Source: Syntrophobotulus glycolicus DSM 8271 | GTDB lineage: Bacteria; Bacillota; Desulfitobacteriia; Desulfitobacteriales; Syntrophobotulaceae | Assembly (NCBI RefSeq): GCF_000190635.1 | Contig: NC_015172.1 | Location: 1,736,001 to 1,800,000, forward strand | DNA: 64,000 bases | Direction: 5' to 3' | Shown here: in pieces, positions 34,607 through 42,076 of the stretch | Layout of the letters: every line of letters begins with the position of its first letter | Position numbering within the stretch: position 1 is the first letter of the stretch | The notes under the pieces: generated by a model | Database searches by the model: none | Told to the model about the DNA's origin: nothing | What the model saw: the letters and a program-made list of their open reading frames with translations, nothing else | Made by a program: the position numbers and the translations under genes

Positions 34607-34810
34607 ATGTGGACAGTCATCTATATTGCTCAAAACAAAAAGTTGGCTGATAAATATATGGAGGCTTTGTCTTCCGAAGGAATTCTTGTACAGTCAAGAC
34701 AGCTCAGCCTCTCGCAGGATCTGAGCACATCTTCCTACGAACTGTTGGTTCCCGAATCGGAAGTAGAGGAAGCGCATGAAATTTTGACGGGGCTTATGGG
34801 ATCCAGATAA
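34607..34810 (+). CDS. DUF2007-like small protein, 67 aa
   Basis: A 67-residue protein with beta-alpha-beta layout (WTVIYIAQNKKLADKYMEAL, then SYELLVPESEVEEAHEIL). The pattern resembles putative signal-transducing DUF2007 domains. Start taken at the ATG behind TATGGAGG; an earlier TTG has no site. It follows coaD by 33 bases and its unit ends in the terminator downstream. Function unknown. Confidence 0.7.
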   Translation: MWTVIYIAQNKKLADKYMEALSSEGILVQSRQLSLSQDLSTSSYELLVPESEVEEAHEILTGLMGSR

Positions 34811-34834
34811 GAAAGTGTTCATATTCAGTCGAGA

Positions 34835-34890
34835 AAAACCGGCCTGATGCAGTTTTTATTTTATTCTGCATTGAGCCGGTTTATTATTTT
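34835..34890 (+). terminator. Rho-independent terminator
   Basis: AAACCGGC..TGCAG and CTGCA..GCCGGTTT form a long imperfect stem around a T-rich loop, followed by ATTATTTT. It closes the dnaE-coaD unit. Confidence 0.75.
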
Positions 34891-34985
34891 GGTGCTTAGG
34901 AAAGTCAATGAAAAAATTAAACAAATGTTCAGGTTTATTTTTTCAAAAGGGGTTATGCTAACAAAAAAACAAGGATGTAAGTCAT

Positions 34986-35579
34986 ATGAATATTGGCTGG
35001 AATATCGAAAGCTATGTATCTGTTTCCTCAATGATTTTTTCGTCAATCATCCTTTTTCTGATTTTAAGGATTAATTGGAAAGCATACGGACTGCTTTTCC
35101 TCCTTAGTGCGGCAGCCGGTGAAATTTTATGCGTAATATTCGCGATGCTGGGTCTTTATTCTTTCCCCTATACGACATTCCCGGCGATATCTTCTTTACC
35201 TGTTGTTTTAGTATTAACAGCATTTCCGATGATCGTCCTTGTTGGAGTCAGGTATAGTCCTGAAAATTGGATGTCAAAAATTTGTTTGTATTGGGTGATT
35301 GTCAATTTAGGGATGCTTTTTGAAACGTGGGCCCAAAATCAAACCCAAATCATCAAATATGATATGTTTTGGGATTTTTGGGACTCATATACCTGGTGGT
35401 GGATCTATCTGCTGGTCTTTGAATGGTTAGGCGGGAGGATAGTGCCTCAAAGCGCCAGAAAACCAATTAAAGGAAGTCTATTAAAAAGTGGTCAGATCGG
35501 CTGGTTCATCTCACACTTTATTTTAATCTCCACAATATTTTTAGCAGGTTTTTATATGGGAAGAGTTACGTTAAAGTAA
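34986..35579 (+). CDS. CBO0543-family membrane protein
   Basis: An integral membrane protein of 197 residues with five or six hydrophobic segments. The motif pattern (NWKAYG-like start, YSPENWMSKICLYW, FWDFWDSYTWWWIYLLVFEWLGG) fits the CBO0543 family of spore-formers, whose function is unknown. It has AAGGATG ahead of its ATG and stands alone between the coaD terminator and the GntR operon. A second, shorter family member occurs at 61306-61806. Confidence 0.7.
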   Translation: MNIGWNIESYVSVSSMIFSSIILFLILRINWKAYGLLFLLSAAAGEILCVIFAMLGLYSFPYTTFPAISSLPVVLVLTAFPMIVLVGVRYSPENWMSKICLYWVIVNLGMLFETWAQNQTQIIKYDMFWDFWDSYTWWWIYLLVFEWLGGRIVPQSARKPIKGSLLKSGQIGWFISHFILISTIFLAGFYMGRVTLK

Positions 35580-35641
35580 TCGTACGGCCTTTTCACCGCA
35601 CCAAGGAATGTTCCGGCGACCCGATCATATTAGGAAAAACA

Positions 35642-35695
35642 TTGACAAAAGACCAAATCATGGCTATAGTACATCATATAGCTAGTGCACTATAG
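35642..35695 (+). promoter_or_regulatory. Promoter and operator of the GntR-ABC operon
   Basis: TTGACA (35642-35647), 17-base spacer, TATAGT (35665-35670). Overlapping and just downstream lies dyad symmetry: CTATAGT (35664-35670) with ACTATAG (35689-35695), and the inner palindrome TAGTGCACTA (35683-35692). The placement over the -10 and transcription start suggests binding and autorepression by the YtrA-type regulator encoded next. Confidence 0.7.
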
Positions 35696-35711
35696 CACAG
35701 GAGAGAACAGC

Positions 35712-36095
35712 ATGATTCTAAACAGCAACAGTATCAAACCAATTTATCTTCAAATCGCCGATTGGTTAGAAGCGGAAATCTTAGCTTATAGAATCATAGA
35801 AGATGAGCGGATTTATTCTCAATACCAATTGGCCGGGATGTTCAATATTAATCCGGCTACGGCCGCCAAGGGATTAAATATTCTGGCCGATAAAAAAGTG
35901 ATTTACAAAAAAAGAGGTCTGGGGATGTTCGTCGCTCCCAGCGCCCGGGAAATCATTCTCAAAAGCCGCAAAGACCAGGTCTTAGGAGAAATCCTCAGGG
36001 AATTGATCCGGGAAACAGAACGTCTCGGGATCCCAGAAGAGCAGCTTATCGAAATGATCAGAGAGGCCAAAAAGAATAAGGGGGAAGAGGATTGA
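35712..36095 (+). CDS. GntR-family regulator, YtrA type
   Basis: A short GntR regulator of 127 residues. The winged-helix domain occupies residues 8-75 (PIYLQIADWLEAEILAYR, then YQLAGMFNINPATAAKGLNI), followed by only a 50-residue helical dimerisation tail instead of a large effector domain. That layout defines the YtrA subfamily, which controls neighbouring ABC transporters. Start chosen at the ATG with ACAGGAGAG; a GTG nine codons earlier falls in the operator. Its stop overlaps the ABC ATPase start. I infer that it represses its own operon. Confidence 0.88.
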   Translation: MILNSNSIKPIYLQIADWLEAEILAYRIIEDERIYSQYQLAGMFNINPATAAKGLNILADKKVIYKKRGLGMFVAPSAREIILKSRKDQVLGEILRELIRETERLGIPEEQLIEMIREAKKNKGEED

Positions 36096-36994
36096 GTGTG
36101 ATCGAATGCCGAAACCTGACGAAGACTTATAGACAGTTTCATGCACTTAACGACCTTTCTATGGAAATCCGGGAAAACACCATTACCGGACTGATCGGAC
36201 GCAATGGAGCCGGTAAAACCACCCTGCTGAAAATTATTGCCGGCTTTCTCCGGTCGACAAGCGGGGAAGTTATGGTCTTCGGGCAGAAGCCGTTTAACAG
36301 TTTGACTGTCTCCGCAAATATGATTTTTATTGATGAAAATCTGGTGTTTCCAGCTGCCTTTTGTCTGGAAGAGATCTTAAAAGAAGCAGGTAAATTTTAT
36401 CAGAATTGGGATCAGGAACTGGCCTTCAACTTGTTGGAGTATTATAACCTCAACCCGAAAATAAGCCATCAGCATTTATCTAAAGGAACAAAAAGTATCT
36501 TCAACACGATTATTGGTTTGGCGGCGAGGTGTCCTCTGACAATTCTTGATGAGCCGACAACCGGCATGGATTCAGTTGCCCGCAAGGATTTTTACCGGGC
36601 TCTGCTGAAGGATTATATGGAGGTTCCTCGAACCATTATATTTTCCAGTCACCAGTTAAATGAGGTGGAAAATCTTCTGGAAGATATCCTGTTAATCAAA
36701 TACGGGAGGAAATGCCTGCATATCCCTGTGCTCGAATTAAAGGAGTATGCTGTGGCATTGCAGGGAGACAGCGCCGAAATAAACGGCTTTATTCTGGAGG
36801 ATGATGTCCTGCATCGTGAAAATTTTGCCAAAGATCAGGCCTATCTGATTGTGAGAAATCATTTATCGGAAACCCGCTTGGCCGAAATGAAGCTTGCCGG
36901 TATTGAAATTGCTCCTGTTTCCGCAGAGGATGCCTGTAATTATCTCACGATGTATCATAACGGGGGAATTGATGATGTTTACCGAAAAAATTAG
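36092..36994 (+). CDS. ABC transporter ATP-binding protein
   Basis: A 300-residue ABC ATPase. Walker A is GRNGAGKTT near residue 32, the signature is LSKGTKS (a variant of LSGGQ) near 131, Walker B is LTILDEPTTGMD near 149, and SSHQLNEVE is the switch. Residues 220-300 form an accessory C-terminal domain. The start is TTG overlapping the GntR stop; a GTG two codons on is a possible alternative. It is coupled to the two membrane genes after it and would form an exporter with them (YtrB-like). Confidence 0.9.
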   Translation: MSVIECRNLTKTYRQFHALNDLSMEIRENTITGLIGRNGAGKTTLLKIIAGFLRSTSGEVMVFGQKPFNSLTVSANMIFIDENLVFPAAFCLEEILKEAGKFYQNWDQELAFNLLEYYNLNPKISHQHLSKGTKSIFNTIIGLAARCPLTILDEPTTGMDSVARKDFYRALLKDYMEVPRTIIFSSHQLNEVENLLEDILLIKYGRKCLHIPVLELKEYAVALQGDSAEINGFILEDDVLHRENFAKDQAYLIVRNHLSETRLAEMKLAGIEIAPVSAEDACNYLTMYHNGGIDDVYRKN

Positions 36995-37688
36995 TTTATT
37001 CTCTATTGCTGCCAAACAGTATTTGTATAAATTCAAAGCAAGTTCAATGATCGGGCTGATCATTATGCAGTTATTGGGGTTGGGGGTCACCCTAAACGGG
37101 ATCTCGCGGTTCGTTTTTCCAAGTGTCATTGTGCAAGGTTATTCCAATAATCTGATCTTTCTTTTCTCCCTGCTTTGGGTCGTCATTATTGCGGCCTGGC
37201 GCCCGGACAGACTGAAAAAGAATATTGATTTTACTCTGGTGTCCAATCGGATCTCAAGCGCTCTTTCTGATCTTTACCTGATTCTCACGTTCTGCCTTCT
37301 TGGCGGGATCACTGCTTCTTTATACAGCCCTGTTTTAAGAAGCCTGATCTATTGGGGAGGAGGAGATACGCTGATCATCCATGAAGGGTTTAGAATCCCT
37401 TTATCCGTACTTGGTCTGGATATTCTTTCTTCGGTTTGTTATATGGCCTTAGCAGGCTGCTTTGCTTACTTTTTGGGAACACTGTATCAATTCAATAAAC
37501 TGTTTATCATCATGATTCCGGCAGGCATCATCGGATTAATGCGGCAAGAATCAATGCTAAAAAGTTTATGGGCTTTCTTTACACAAGAAAGTTCATTGAT
37601 TCTCTTTCTTGTGAAAGGAGTGCTAACCGCAGCGGTCCTTTTTGCCTGCAGCGTTTTCCTCCAAAACAGAATAGAGGTGAAAAAATAA
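36972..37688 (+). CDS. ABC transporter membrane subunit
   Basis: A 238-residue protein with about six membrane segments (from residues 25 to 230), most likely the permease of the preceding ATPase. The ATG at 36972 has CGGGGG upstream; a second ATG follows directly. It overlaps the ATPase gene by 23 bases and the next gene by 1 base. Sequence is not typical enough to name a substrate; in Bacillus the ytr operon is linked to cell-wall stress, so that is a guess at most. Confidence 0.78.
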   Translation: MMFTEKISLFSIAAKQYLYKFKASSMIGLIIMQLLGLGVTLNGISRFVFPSVIVQGYSNNLIFLFSLLWVVIIAAWRPDRLKKNIDFTLVSNRISSALSDLYLILTFCLLGGITASLYSPVLRSLIYWGGGDTLIIHEGFRIPLSVLGLDILSSVCYMALAGCFAYFLGTLYQFNKLFIIMIPAGIIGLMRQESMLKSLWAFFTQESSLILFLVKGVLTAAVLFACSVFLQNRIEVKK

Positions 37689-38434
37689 TGGAAGAAACCT
37701 CAGGATCAATATTCAATATTTTTCAGTTCCCTTTATTCTGTATCATCATTATTCTTCTGCTTGGAGGATGTTTTGCCGCCGCAGCGATTTGGAAAAAAAA
37801 TATCCTGTCCATATTTTGCTCCAAATATTTGATGATAGGATACTGTGGTTTATTGATTATTCTTGCCTTTGGCAGTTATCTTCTGCCGGAAAAAAGGCTG
37901 CTGAAGCCGATCAGTGCTGTACAAGAGCAAGCATACGGACAAGCTGAGAAAGAACTATTCTCTCTATCAATAGAAGAACTCTCGCAATCGATAGATGAAG
38001 GCCGGATTAATGAAAAGAGCAATATCATCAGAAATACAAAGATGACTTTTCCCAGCGAAAGTGATCAACTGGAAATCATATTGCAGAATTCTAATCAGGC
38101 AATTTGGATTGAGAAAAAAGAGGCGGATGACGGAATAATTGAGGCAAACTATATTTCGTATTTTAAGTTCAAAGATTATGACATGACAAGGATAGCGTTA
38201 CCGCCCACTTTCAGTAAGAACGAAAATCAAATGACGATCGAGGTCCCCCCACAAACCATTCAGTTCATTGCTTTTGATCAGGATTTTGCGGTATCCCAAT
38301 TTACACCAGGATCCGCTTCATATCAGGCCCGTAATTTCTCATCTTTTACAAGTTTTCAGAAAATTTATCTGCGGATTCCTGAGAACATCCAAGTAAAAGC
38401 CAATACTGAAATTAATTATGTTAAGAAATCATAA
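37688..38434 (+). CDS. Membrane protein of the ABC operon, unknown function
   Basis: A 248-residue protein with two N-terminal membrane helices (about 10-35 and 50-65) and a large extracytoplasmic C-terminal domain (from about 75). That domain has a beta-rich pattern (QTIQFIAFDQDFAVSQF) and no known enzyme motif. The start codon ATG overlaps the permease stop (TAATG). It is the last gene of the GntR-ABC operon, so likely an accessory subunit or sensor of the transporter. Confidence 0.65.
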   Translation: MEETSGSIFNIFQFPLFCIIIILLLGGCFAAAAIWKKNILSIFCSKYLMIGYCGLLIILAFGSYLLPEKRLLKPISAVQEQAYGQAEKELFSLSIEELSQSIDEGRINEKSNIIRNTKMTFPSESDQLEIILQNSNQAIWIEKKEADDGIIEANYISYFKFKDYDMTRIALPPTFSKNENQMTIEVPPQTIQFIAFDQDFAVSQFTPGSASYQARNFSSFTSFQKIYLRIPENIQVKANTEINYVKKS

Positions 38435-38441
38435 GGAAATG

Positions 38442-38470
38442 TTGCGTTTTTGGAGCGAATGAAGTAAAAT
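38442..38470 (+). promoter_or_regulatory. Promoter of tRNA-Leu(CAA)
   Basis: TTGCGT (38442-38447), 17-base spacer, TAAAAT (38465-38470), 16 bases before the tRNA. Confidence 0.7.
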
Positions 38471-38486
38471 AGGAAAAGTGATTTGT

Positions 38487-38573
38487 GCCGAAGTGGCGGA
38501 ATTGGCAGACGCGTCGGTCTCAAAAACCGATGGGGGAAACTTCGTGCCGGTTCGACCCCGGCCTTCGGCACCA
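38487..38573 (+). tRNA. tRNA-Leu (CAA)
   Basis: A complete class II tRNA. Acceptor GCCGAAG pairs with CTTCGGC, followed by A and encoded CCA. The anticodon loop CTCAAAA within TCGGT/ACCGA gives CAA, reading UUG. D arm AATTGGCAGA and T arm GGTTCGACCCC are canonical. It shares long identity with the other tRNA-Leu at 9452. Confidence 0.96.
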
Positions 38574-38600
38574 GCCCTTTTACAAATTTTGTACCAAAAA

Positions 38601-38637
38601 AGGCCTATGGGAATGTGCCCAAGTGGTCTTTTTTTTT
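38601..38637 (+). terminator. Terminator after tRNA-Leu(CAA)
   Basis: AGGCC..GGG and CCC..GGTCT form an interrupted stem, followed by ten T's. The long T-run makes function likely despite the imperfect stem. Confidence 0.7.
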
Positions 38638-38724
38638 AATTAGGTTGACTGTATAGATCCAGACTAACCTTTTTGAGATATCATCAGGCTGAAGAGGGCA
38701 AAAAAAATTATGATAATTTTTGGA

Positions 38725-38734
38725 CGTACGTACG
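38725..38734. promoter_or_regulatory. Palindromic operator candidate of the TetR gene
   Basis: CGTACGTACG, a perfect palindrome 28 bases before the regulator's start codon and just after an A/T-rich -10-like stretch (TTATGATAAT). Self-regulation by the TetR protein would be typical. Confidence 0.5.
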
Positions 38735-38761
38735 AACAAATAATAATTGGGGAGGTGCACT

Positions 38762-39343
38762 ATGGCGCGAAACACAGATAACGTAAACCCGTCTGAGAAA
38801 ATCCTCAAAACAGCGTTTGAATGCCTTTCTGCAAGAGGCTATGCCAATGTATCAATGCGCAACATAGCTGATGAAGCCGGAGTCGTGTTAAGCCAAGTGA
38901 CGTACTACTATAAGAATAAAGAAAGTTTGTTCCTCAAAGTTATTAATATGATGATGGATCAATATTTACGTGAAATAGAGAAAAAAATGAAATCTGCCAC
39001 AGACGCCAAACAAAAGTTAGCATCCCTCACAGATTTCTTTAATGAATTGGTCCAGGACAACCCCAAGCTTCTCAAGCTTTTTATTGATTTTATCGCACAG
39101 GCTTTATGGATTCCGTCCTTTAGGAAACAGCTGGACAGATTATTTAATGATTTAACGGAAATTATTGAAAGAAACCTGGTGATTGACACAAAAACTGATC
39201 GTAGATATCTTGGATATTCTTCCAAGACGGTAGCTGAGTTAATTCTTGGCGCCTTGCTCGGAACATCCATTCAAATAATACTCGGTTCCGGCCGGGACAG
39301 TTCCTTCGAATCCTTAAATTTGGCAGAGAGCCTGTTAATTTAA
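38762..39343 (+). CDS. TetR-family regulator
   Basis: A 193-residue TetR regulator. The N-terminal HTH is classical: ILKTAFECLSARGYANVSMR, then NIADEAGVVLSQVTYYYKNKESLF (residues 18-60, read in two parts). The C-terminal ligand domain is unspecific. Start at 38762, with GGGGAGGTG; an upstream GTG-like start overlaps this site. No enzyme gene is adjacent, so only the operator upstream suggests what it binds. Confidence 0.9.
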   Translation: MARNTDNVNPSEKILKTAFECLSARGYANVSMRNIADEAGVVLSQVTYYYKNKESLFLKVINMMMDQYLREIEKKMKSATDAKQKLASLTDFFNELVQDNPKLLKLFIDFIAQALWIPSFRKQLDRLFNDLTEIIERNLVIDTKTDRRYLGYSSKTVAELILGALLGTSIQIILGSGRDSSFESLNLAESLLI

Positions 39344-39555
39344 AGAGGTGGCAAAAAAAAGACGCTCGGTAGTTTGCAAGCGAACTTATGCAAAGAGGCG
39401 AAGAGCAGAGAGAAGAACTGACAAAGTGATGGGTTAAATGTTTCAGTGCCGGAAAAATGGCAGGCTTTGAGAAGTGAACAAATCAATCGAAGGACTTGTG
39501 CTTTCCATGTTTCGGTCGAGACACTGAAAAACGACACGCAAAAGGAGCAATGGCA

Positions 39556-40077
39556 ATGGTCGGTTGGATCATCTCAAAATTAAATATAAAGACGCATTCC
39601 TTGGACGACAAAGAATATATCGAATGTATTCGTGACCTGATCGACCATGATATGGTCAGATCAATGAAAAAATATATACAGCATGGTGATATCGACTGCC
39701 TGGAGCATAGCCTTTATGTGTCGTACAGCAGCTATCTGGCTTGCAGGCGGATGGGCCTTGATTATCGCTCTGCGGCCAGAGGCGGTCTTCTTCACGATTT
39801 TTTCCTGTATGACTGGCATATCGAAAAACCATACAAAGGGCTGCATGGTTTGAAGCATTCGTATATCTCATTGCAGAACGCAAATCATTATTTTCATTTG
39901 AACAGACTGGAACAGGACATTATATGCAAGCATATGTGGCCTTTGACGATAAAGCCACCTAAGTATAGGGAGACCTGTATTGTCATCGCGGCAGACAAAT
40001 ATTGTGCGTTTATGGAGATCTTTGATTTCGGAGAGCGAAAAGATGTGCGCAGGCTCAAAAGCCTGTTGTCTTATTAG
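39556..40077 (+). CDS. HD-domain phosphohydrolase-like protein
   Basis: A 173-residue HD-superfamily protein: His51 (CLEHSLYVSY) and the His80-Asp81 pair (GGLLHDFFLYDWH) match the metal ligands; later His residues (LKHSYISLQNA) may complete the centre, and AADKYCAFMEIF carries the final Asp. Substrates of this branch are unknown. Start chosen at the ATG 8 bases after AAAGGAG; one two codons earlier is too close to it. The next gene begins 25 bases on, so they are a probable operon. Upstream 39344-39555 holds nothing I can support. Confidence 0.78.
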   Translation: MVGWIISKLNIKTHSLDDKEYIECIRDLIDHDMVRSMKKYIQHGDIDCLEHSLYVSYSSYLACRRMGLDYRSAARGGLLHDFFLYDWHIEKPYKGLHGLKHSYISLQNANHYFHLNRLEQDIICKHMWPLTIKPPKYRETCIVIAADKYCAFMEIFDFGERKDVRRLKSLLSY

Positions 40078-40102
40078 TACGCTGGGCTGGAATGGAGTTG
40101 TT

Positions 40103-40885
40103 ATGGTGATTGCGGAATGGTTTTTATGGTTGATGTCTTATAGCTTTATCGGGTGGGCATATGAATCCATCATATGCTCAATTGGTCAAAAAGAATTGAT
40201 CAATCGGGGATTTCTCAATGGGCCTGTCTGTCCTGTCTATGGCTTTGGCGCGTTGGCTGTTATATTTTTTCTAGATCAGAGAACCTACAGTATTGTTATG
40301 CTGTTTTTCATCGGGATGTTTTTAACCTGTACGGTGGAATATATAACCGCGATTCTGCTTGAAAAACTATTTAATGCAAAGTGGTGGGATTACTCACAAT
40401 ATCGTTTCAATATTCAGGGACGAGTCAGCCTTTTAGGTGCAGTAGTTTTTGGTATACTGTCGGTACTGCTTATCAAGTATATCCACCCGTTTGTCGGGGA
40501 GATGATTGGCCAAATGCCTGCTTTATTGAAAATTGTTTTATCAATTGTTATTTTTATTCTTCTCATGGTGGATTTGTCTATAACTGTGCGTCATCTTCTG
40601 ATTCTGAACAGCAGACTGAGAGATATGCAGTTGGCAATAAACCGATTTTTGGAACAGTATGCAAAACATGCCGGAGGACTTAAAGAATCTCTTCTGAGCA
40701 AATTTGAAGAAAATGAATTTTATAACGAACACATTAAAGATTTGGTCAGTCTAAGTCGGTTTCAGAATATACGAATTGTTAGGGCATTCCCAAGATTGAG
40801 ATCTATTCACTATGACGATGCATGGCAAAAGTTTAAAAGCATTTTGTTAGGCACTGATAGCAGAAACATGAAAAATTATAAATGA
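40103..40885 (+). CDS. PF06541-type membrane protein (putative ABC-transporter type IV)
   Basis: A 260-residue membrane protein with five to six hydrophobic segments in the first 165 residues. The N-terminal signature SYSFIGWAYESIICS, INRGFLNGPVCPVYGFGAL and KWWDYSQYRFNIQGRVSLLGA fits PF06541, annotated as putative ABC-transporter type IV but with no proven transport role. The C-terminal 90 residues are a charged cytoplasmic tail. The ATG at 40103 has TGGAG at correct distance. Paired with the HD-domain gene, an arrangement I believe recurs in Firmicutes. Confidence 0.82.
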   Translation: MVIAEWFLWLMSYSFIGWAYESIICSIGQKELINRGFLNGPVCPVYGFGALAVIFFLDQRTYSIVMLFFIGMFLTCTVEYITAILLEKLFNAKWWDYSQYRFNIQGRVSLLGAVVFGILSVLLIKYIHPFVGEMIGQMPALLKIVLSIVIFILLMVDLSITVRHLLILNSRLRDMQLAINRFLEQYAKHAGGLKESLLSKFEENEFYNEHIKDLVSLSRFQNIRIVRAFPRLRSIHYDDAWQKFKSILLGTDSRNMKNYK

Positions 40886-41128
40886 TTACTTAGAAGGTAA
40901 CTATGATGTCTTTCGAAGCACATCAATTTAAAGTTATTCAGATCTTCGATTTCTGGATACTGCTTCAACAATTTTTCGTTTGCCGTTTGAAGCAAATTGA
41001 AATCTGAAAAGCTCAGGTATTTAGAAGATAGTATATCATGTTTTTTACTGTGCGATTCAAGTATCGATGCTGTGCATTGTACGGAATTGACCAGCGCACT
41101 TGGTTTCCCTCTCTATTTCTGATATCAT
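40876..41128 (-). pseudogene. Small gene with one frameshift, about 83 codons
   Basis: On the minus strand an ATG at 41128 reads MISEIERE and soon hits a stop. If one G of the GGG at 41107-41109 is left out, the frame continues unbroken: KPSALVNSVQCTASILESHS, KYLSFSDFNLLQTANEKLLK and QYPEIEDLNNFKLMCFERHH, to a stop at 40876. The long open stretch with coding composition makes a real gene or recent remnant likely. No clear ribosome site precedes it. Either a natural frameshift or a sequencing error. I do not recognise the family. Confidence 0.5.
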
Positions 41129-41170
41129 AATAGAACTATGGGAATCGACAGTAATTTACCGGAGGAGTAT

Positions 41171-41638
41171 ATGGGGCACTTTGGCTTTTCATACGTGGGC
41201 TTGATTTTTCTGTTCATGCTGATAGTGCCCAATCTGATTTGGGCCAAAAATCAGCCCCAAGACTATAATTTCAAAAACGAAAATAGGGTCCTTCTCTTAT
41301 TTGAACGCCTGGGACAAGTCCTTGTAACCTTTGCGGTATTGATCTTCTCTGATTTCAATCCCCGTGAATGGTCCCTTTGGACAGTATGGCTCGTTGCGGC
41401 AGTTTTCCTCATGCTGGCGTATGAAGCCTGGTGGATACGCTATTTCAAGAGCAAAAAAACCCTTGCTGATTTTTACAGCAGCTTTTGCGGCATACCGGTT
41501 GCCGGGGCAACTCTGCCTGTAACGGCATTTTTCTTGCTCGGCGTGTATGGGAAAGTGTTTTGGCTGATGCTGTCAGTGATGATTTTGGGAATTGGGCATA
41601 TTGGCATCCACTTGCAGCACCGTAAAGAAATCCAGTAA
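41171..41638 (+). CDS. Hypothetical four-helix membrane protein
   Basis: A 155-residue membrane protein with about four hydrophobic segments (8-25, 48-63, 72-88, 105-145). It begins with GHFGFSYVGLIFLFM; motifs WAKNQPQDY and EAWWIRYFKS look conserved, but the family is not identified. Start chosen at the ATG behind GGAGGAG; an ATG 11 codons earlier lacks a site. Stands alone; the terminator at 41761 may end it. Confidence 0.7.
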   Translation: MGHFGFSYVGLIFLFMLIVPNLIWAKNQPQDYNFKNENRVLLLFERLGQVLVTFAVLIFSDFNPREWSLWTVWLVAAVFLMLAYEAWWIRYFKSKKTLADFYSSFCGIPVAGATLPVTAFFLLGVYGKVFWLMLSVMILGIGHIGIHLQHRKEIQ

Positions 41639-41760
41639 CACATTTCAATTTGGTCGCGAGACGGCAAAGAATTTCAGTCTGGCCCTTCTATCGGTATAGA
41701 TTCTCGATATTCTGCAAAGAATAATTTTGGTCACATATTATACCCCGACTCCCTTACAAT

Positions 41761-41797
41761 AAAAGCAGCCAGTGGAACGCACCTGGCTGCTTCTTTA
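41761..41797 (+). terminator. Rho-independent terminator
   Basis: AAGCAGCCAG and CTGGCTGCTT form a 10-base stem with a loop of about 10 bases, followed by CTTTAATTT. Confidence 0.75.
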
Positions 41798-42019
41798 ATT
41801 TGTGCAGTCGATATCAATATTTTTTGGGGAAATAAAGGCGCTTAACATTTTTTTCCGTTAAACGTTTTTTTGATCAGTATCAACATTCTGAGTCCTAAAA
41901 TCTACTTATTTTAGAAAAGGAATTGGGGATATGGATACAATTGCTCTGCGGTAAAATCTTCTGACAGTATAAATTTAAGCATTTTAGGCGGTTTGACTGC
42001 ATTAATTGATCATTACTGA
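41798..42019. other. AT-rich intergenic stretch
   Basis: The gap between the four-helix protein and the lipoprotein (41639-42076) holds the terminator and the promoter given separately. The rest is AT-rich, without a coding frame I can support. A weak hairpin (TTAAC/GTTAA around 41843) has a T-run and could be a second terminator. Confidence 0.4.
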
Positions 42020-42048
42020 TTGATGTCTAAATTTGCCAATGATATAAT
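42020..42048 (+). promoter_or_regulatory. Sigma-A promoter of the lipoprotein gene
   Basis: TTGATG (42020-42025), 17-base spacer, TATAAT (42043-42048), 28 bases before the ATG. Confidence 0.75.
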
Positions 42049-42076
42049 TGAAGTATAAGAAAAAGGGGGTAAGCAA

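Noticed and set aside
39420-39590. An open frame (reads VPEKWQALRSEQINRRTC and onwards) before the HD gene
   Set aside because: It looks partly coding, but it has no start codon or ribosome site, overlaps the HD gene start, and is too short to call a remnant with confidence.
41640-41740. Minus-strand coding-like pieces (FFAEYRESIPIEGPD) after the four-helix protein
   Set aside because: Only about 20 codons are open between stops, with no start signal; chance is as likely as a remnant.
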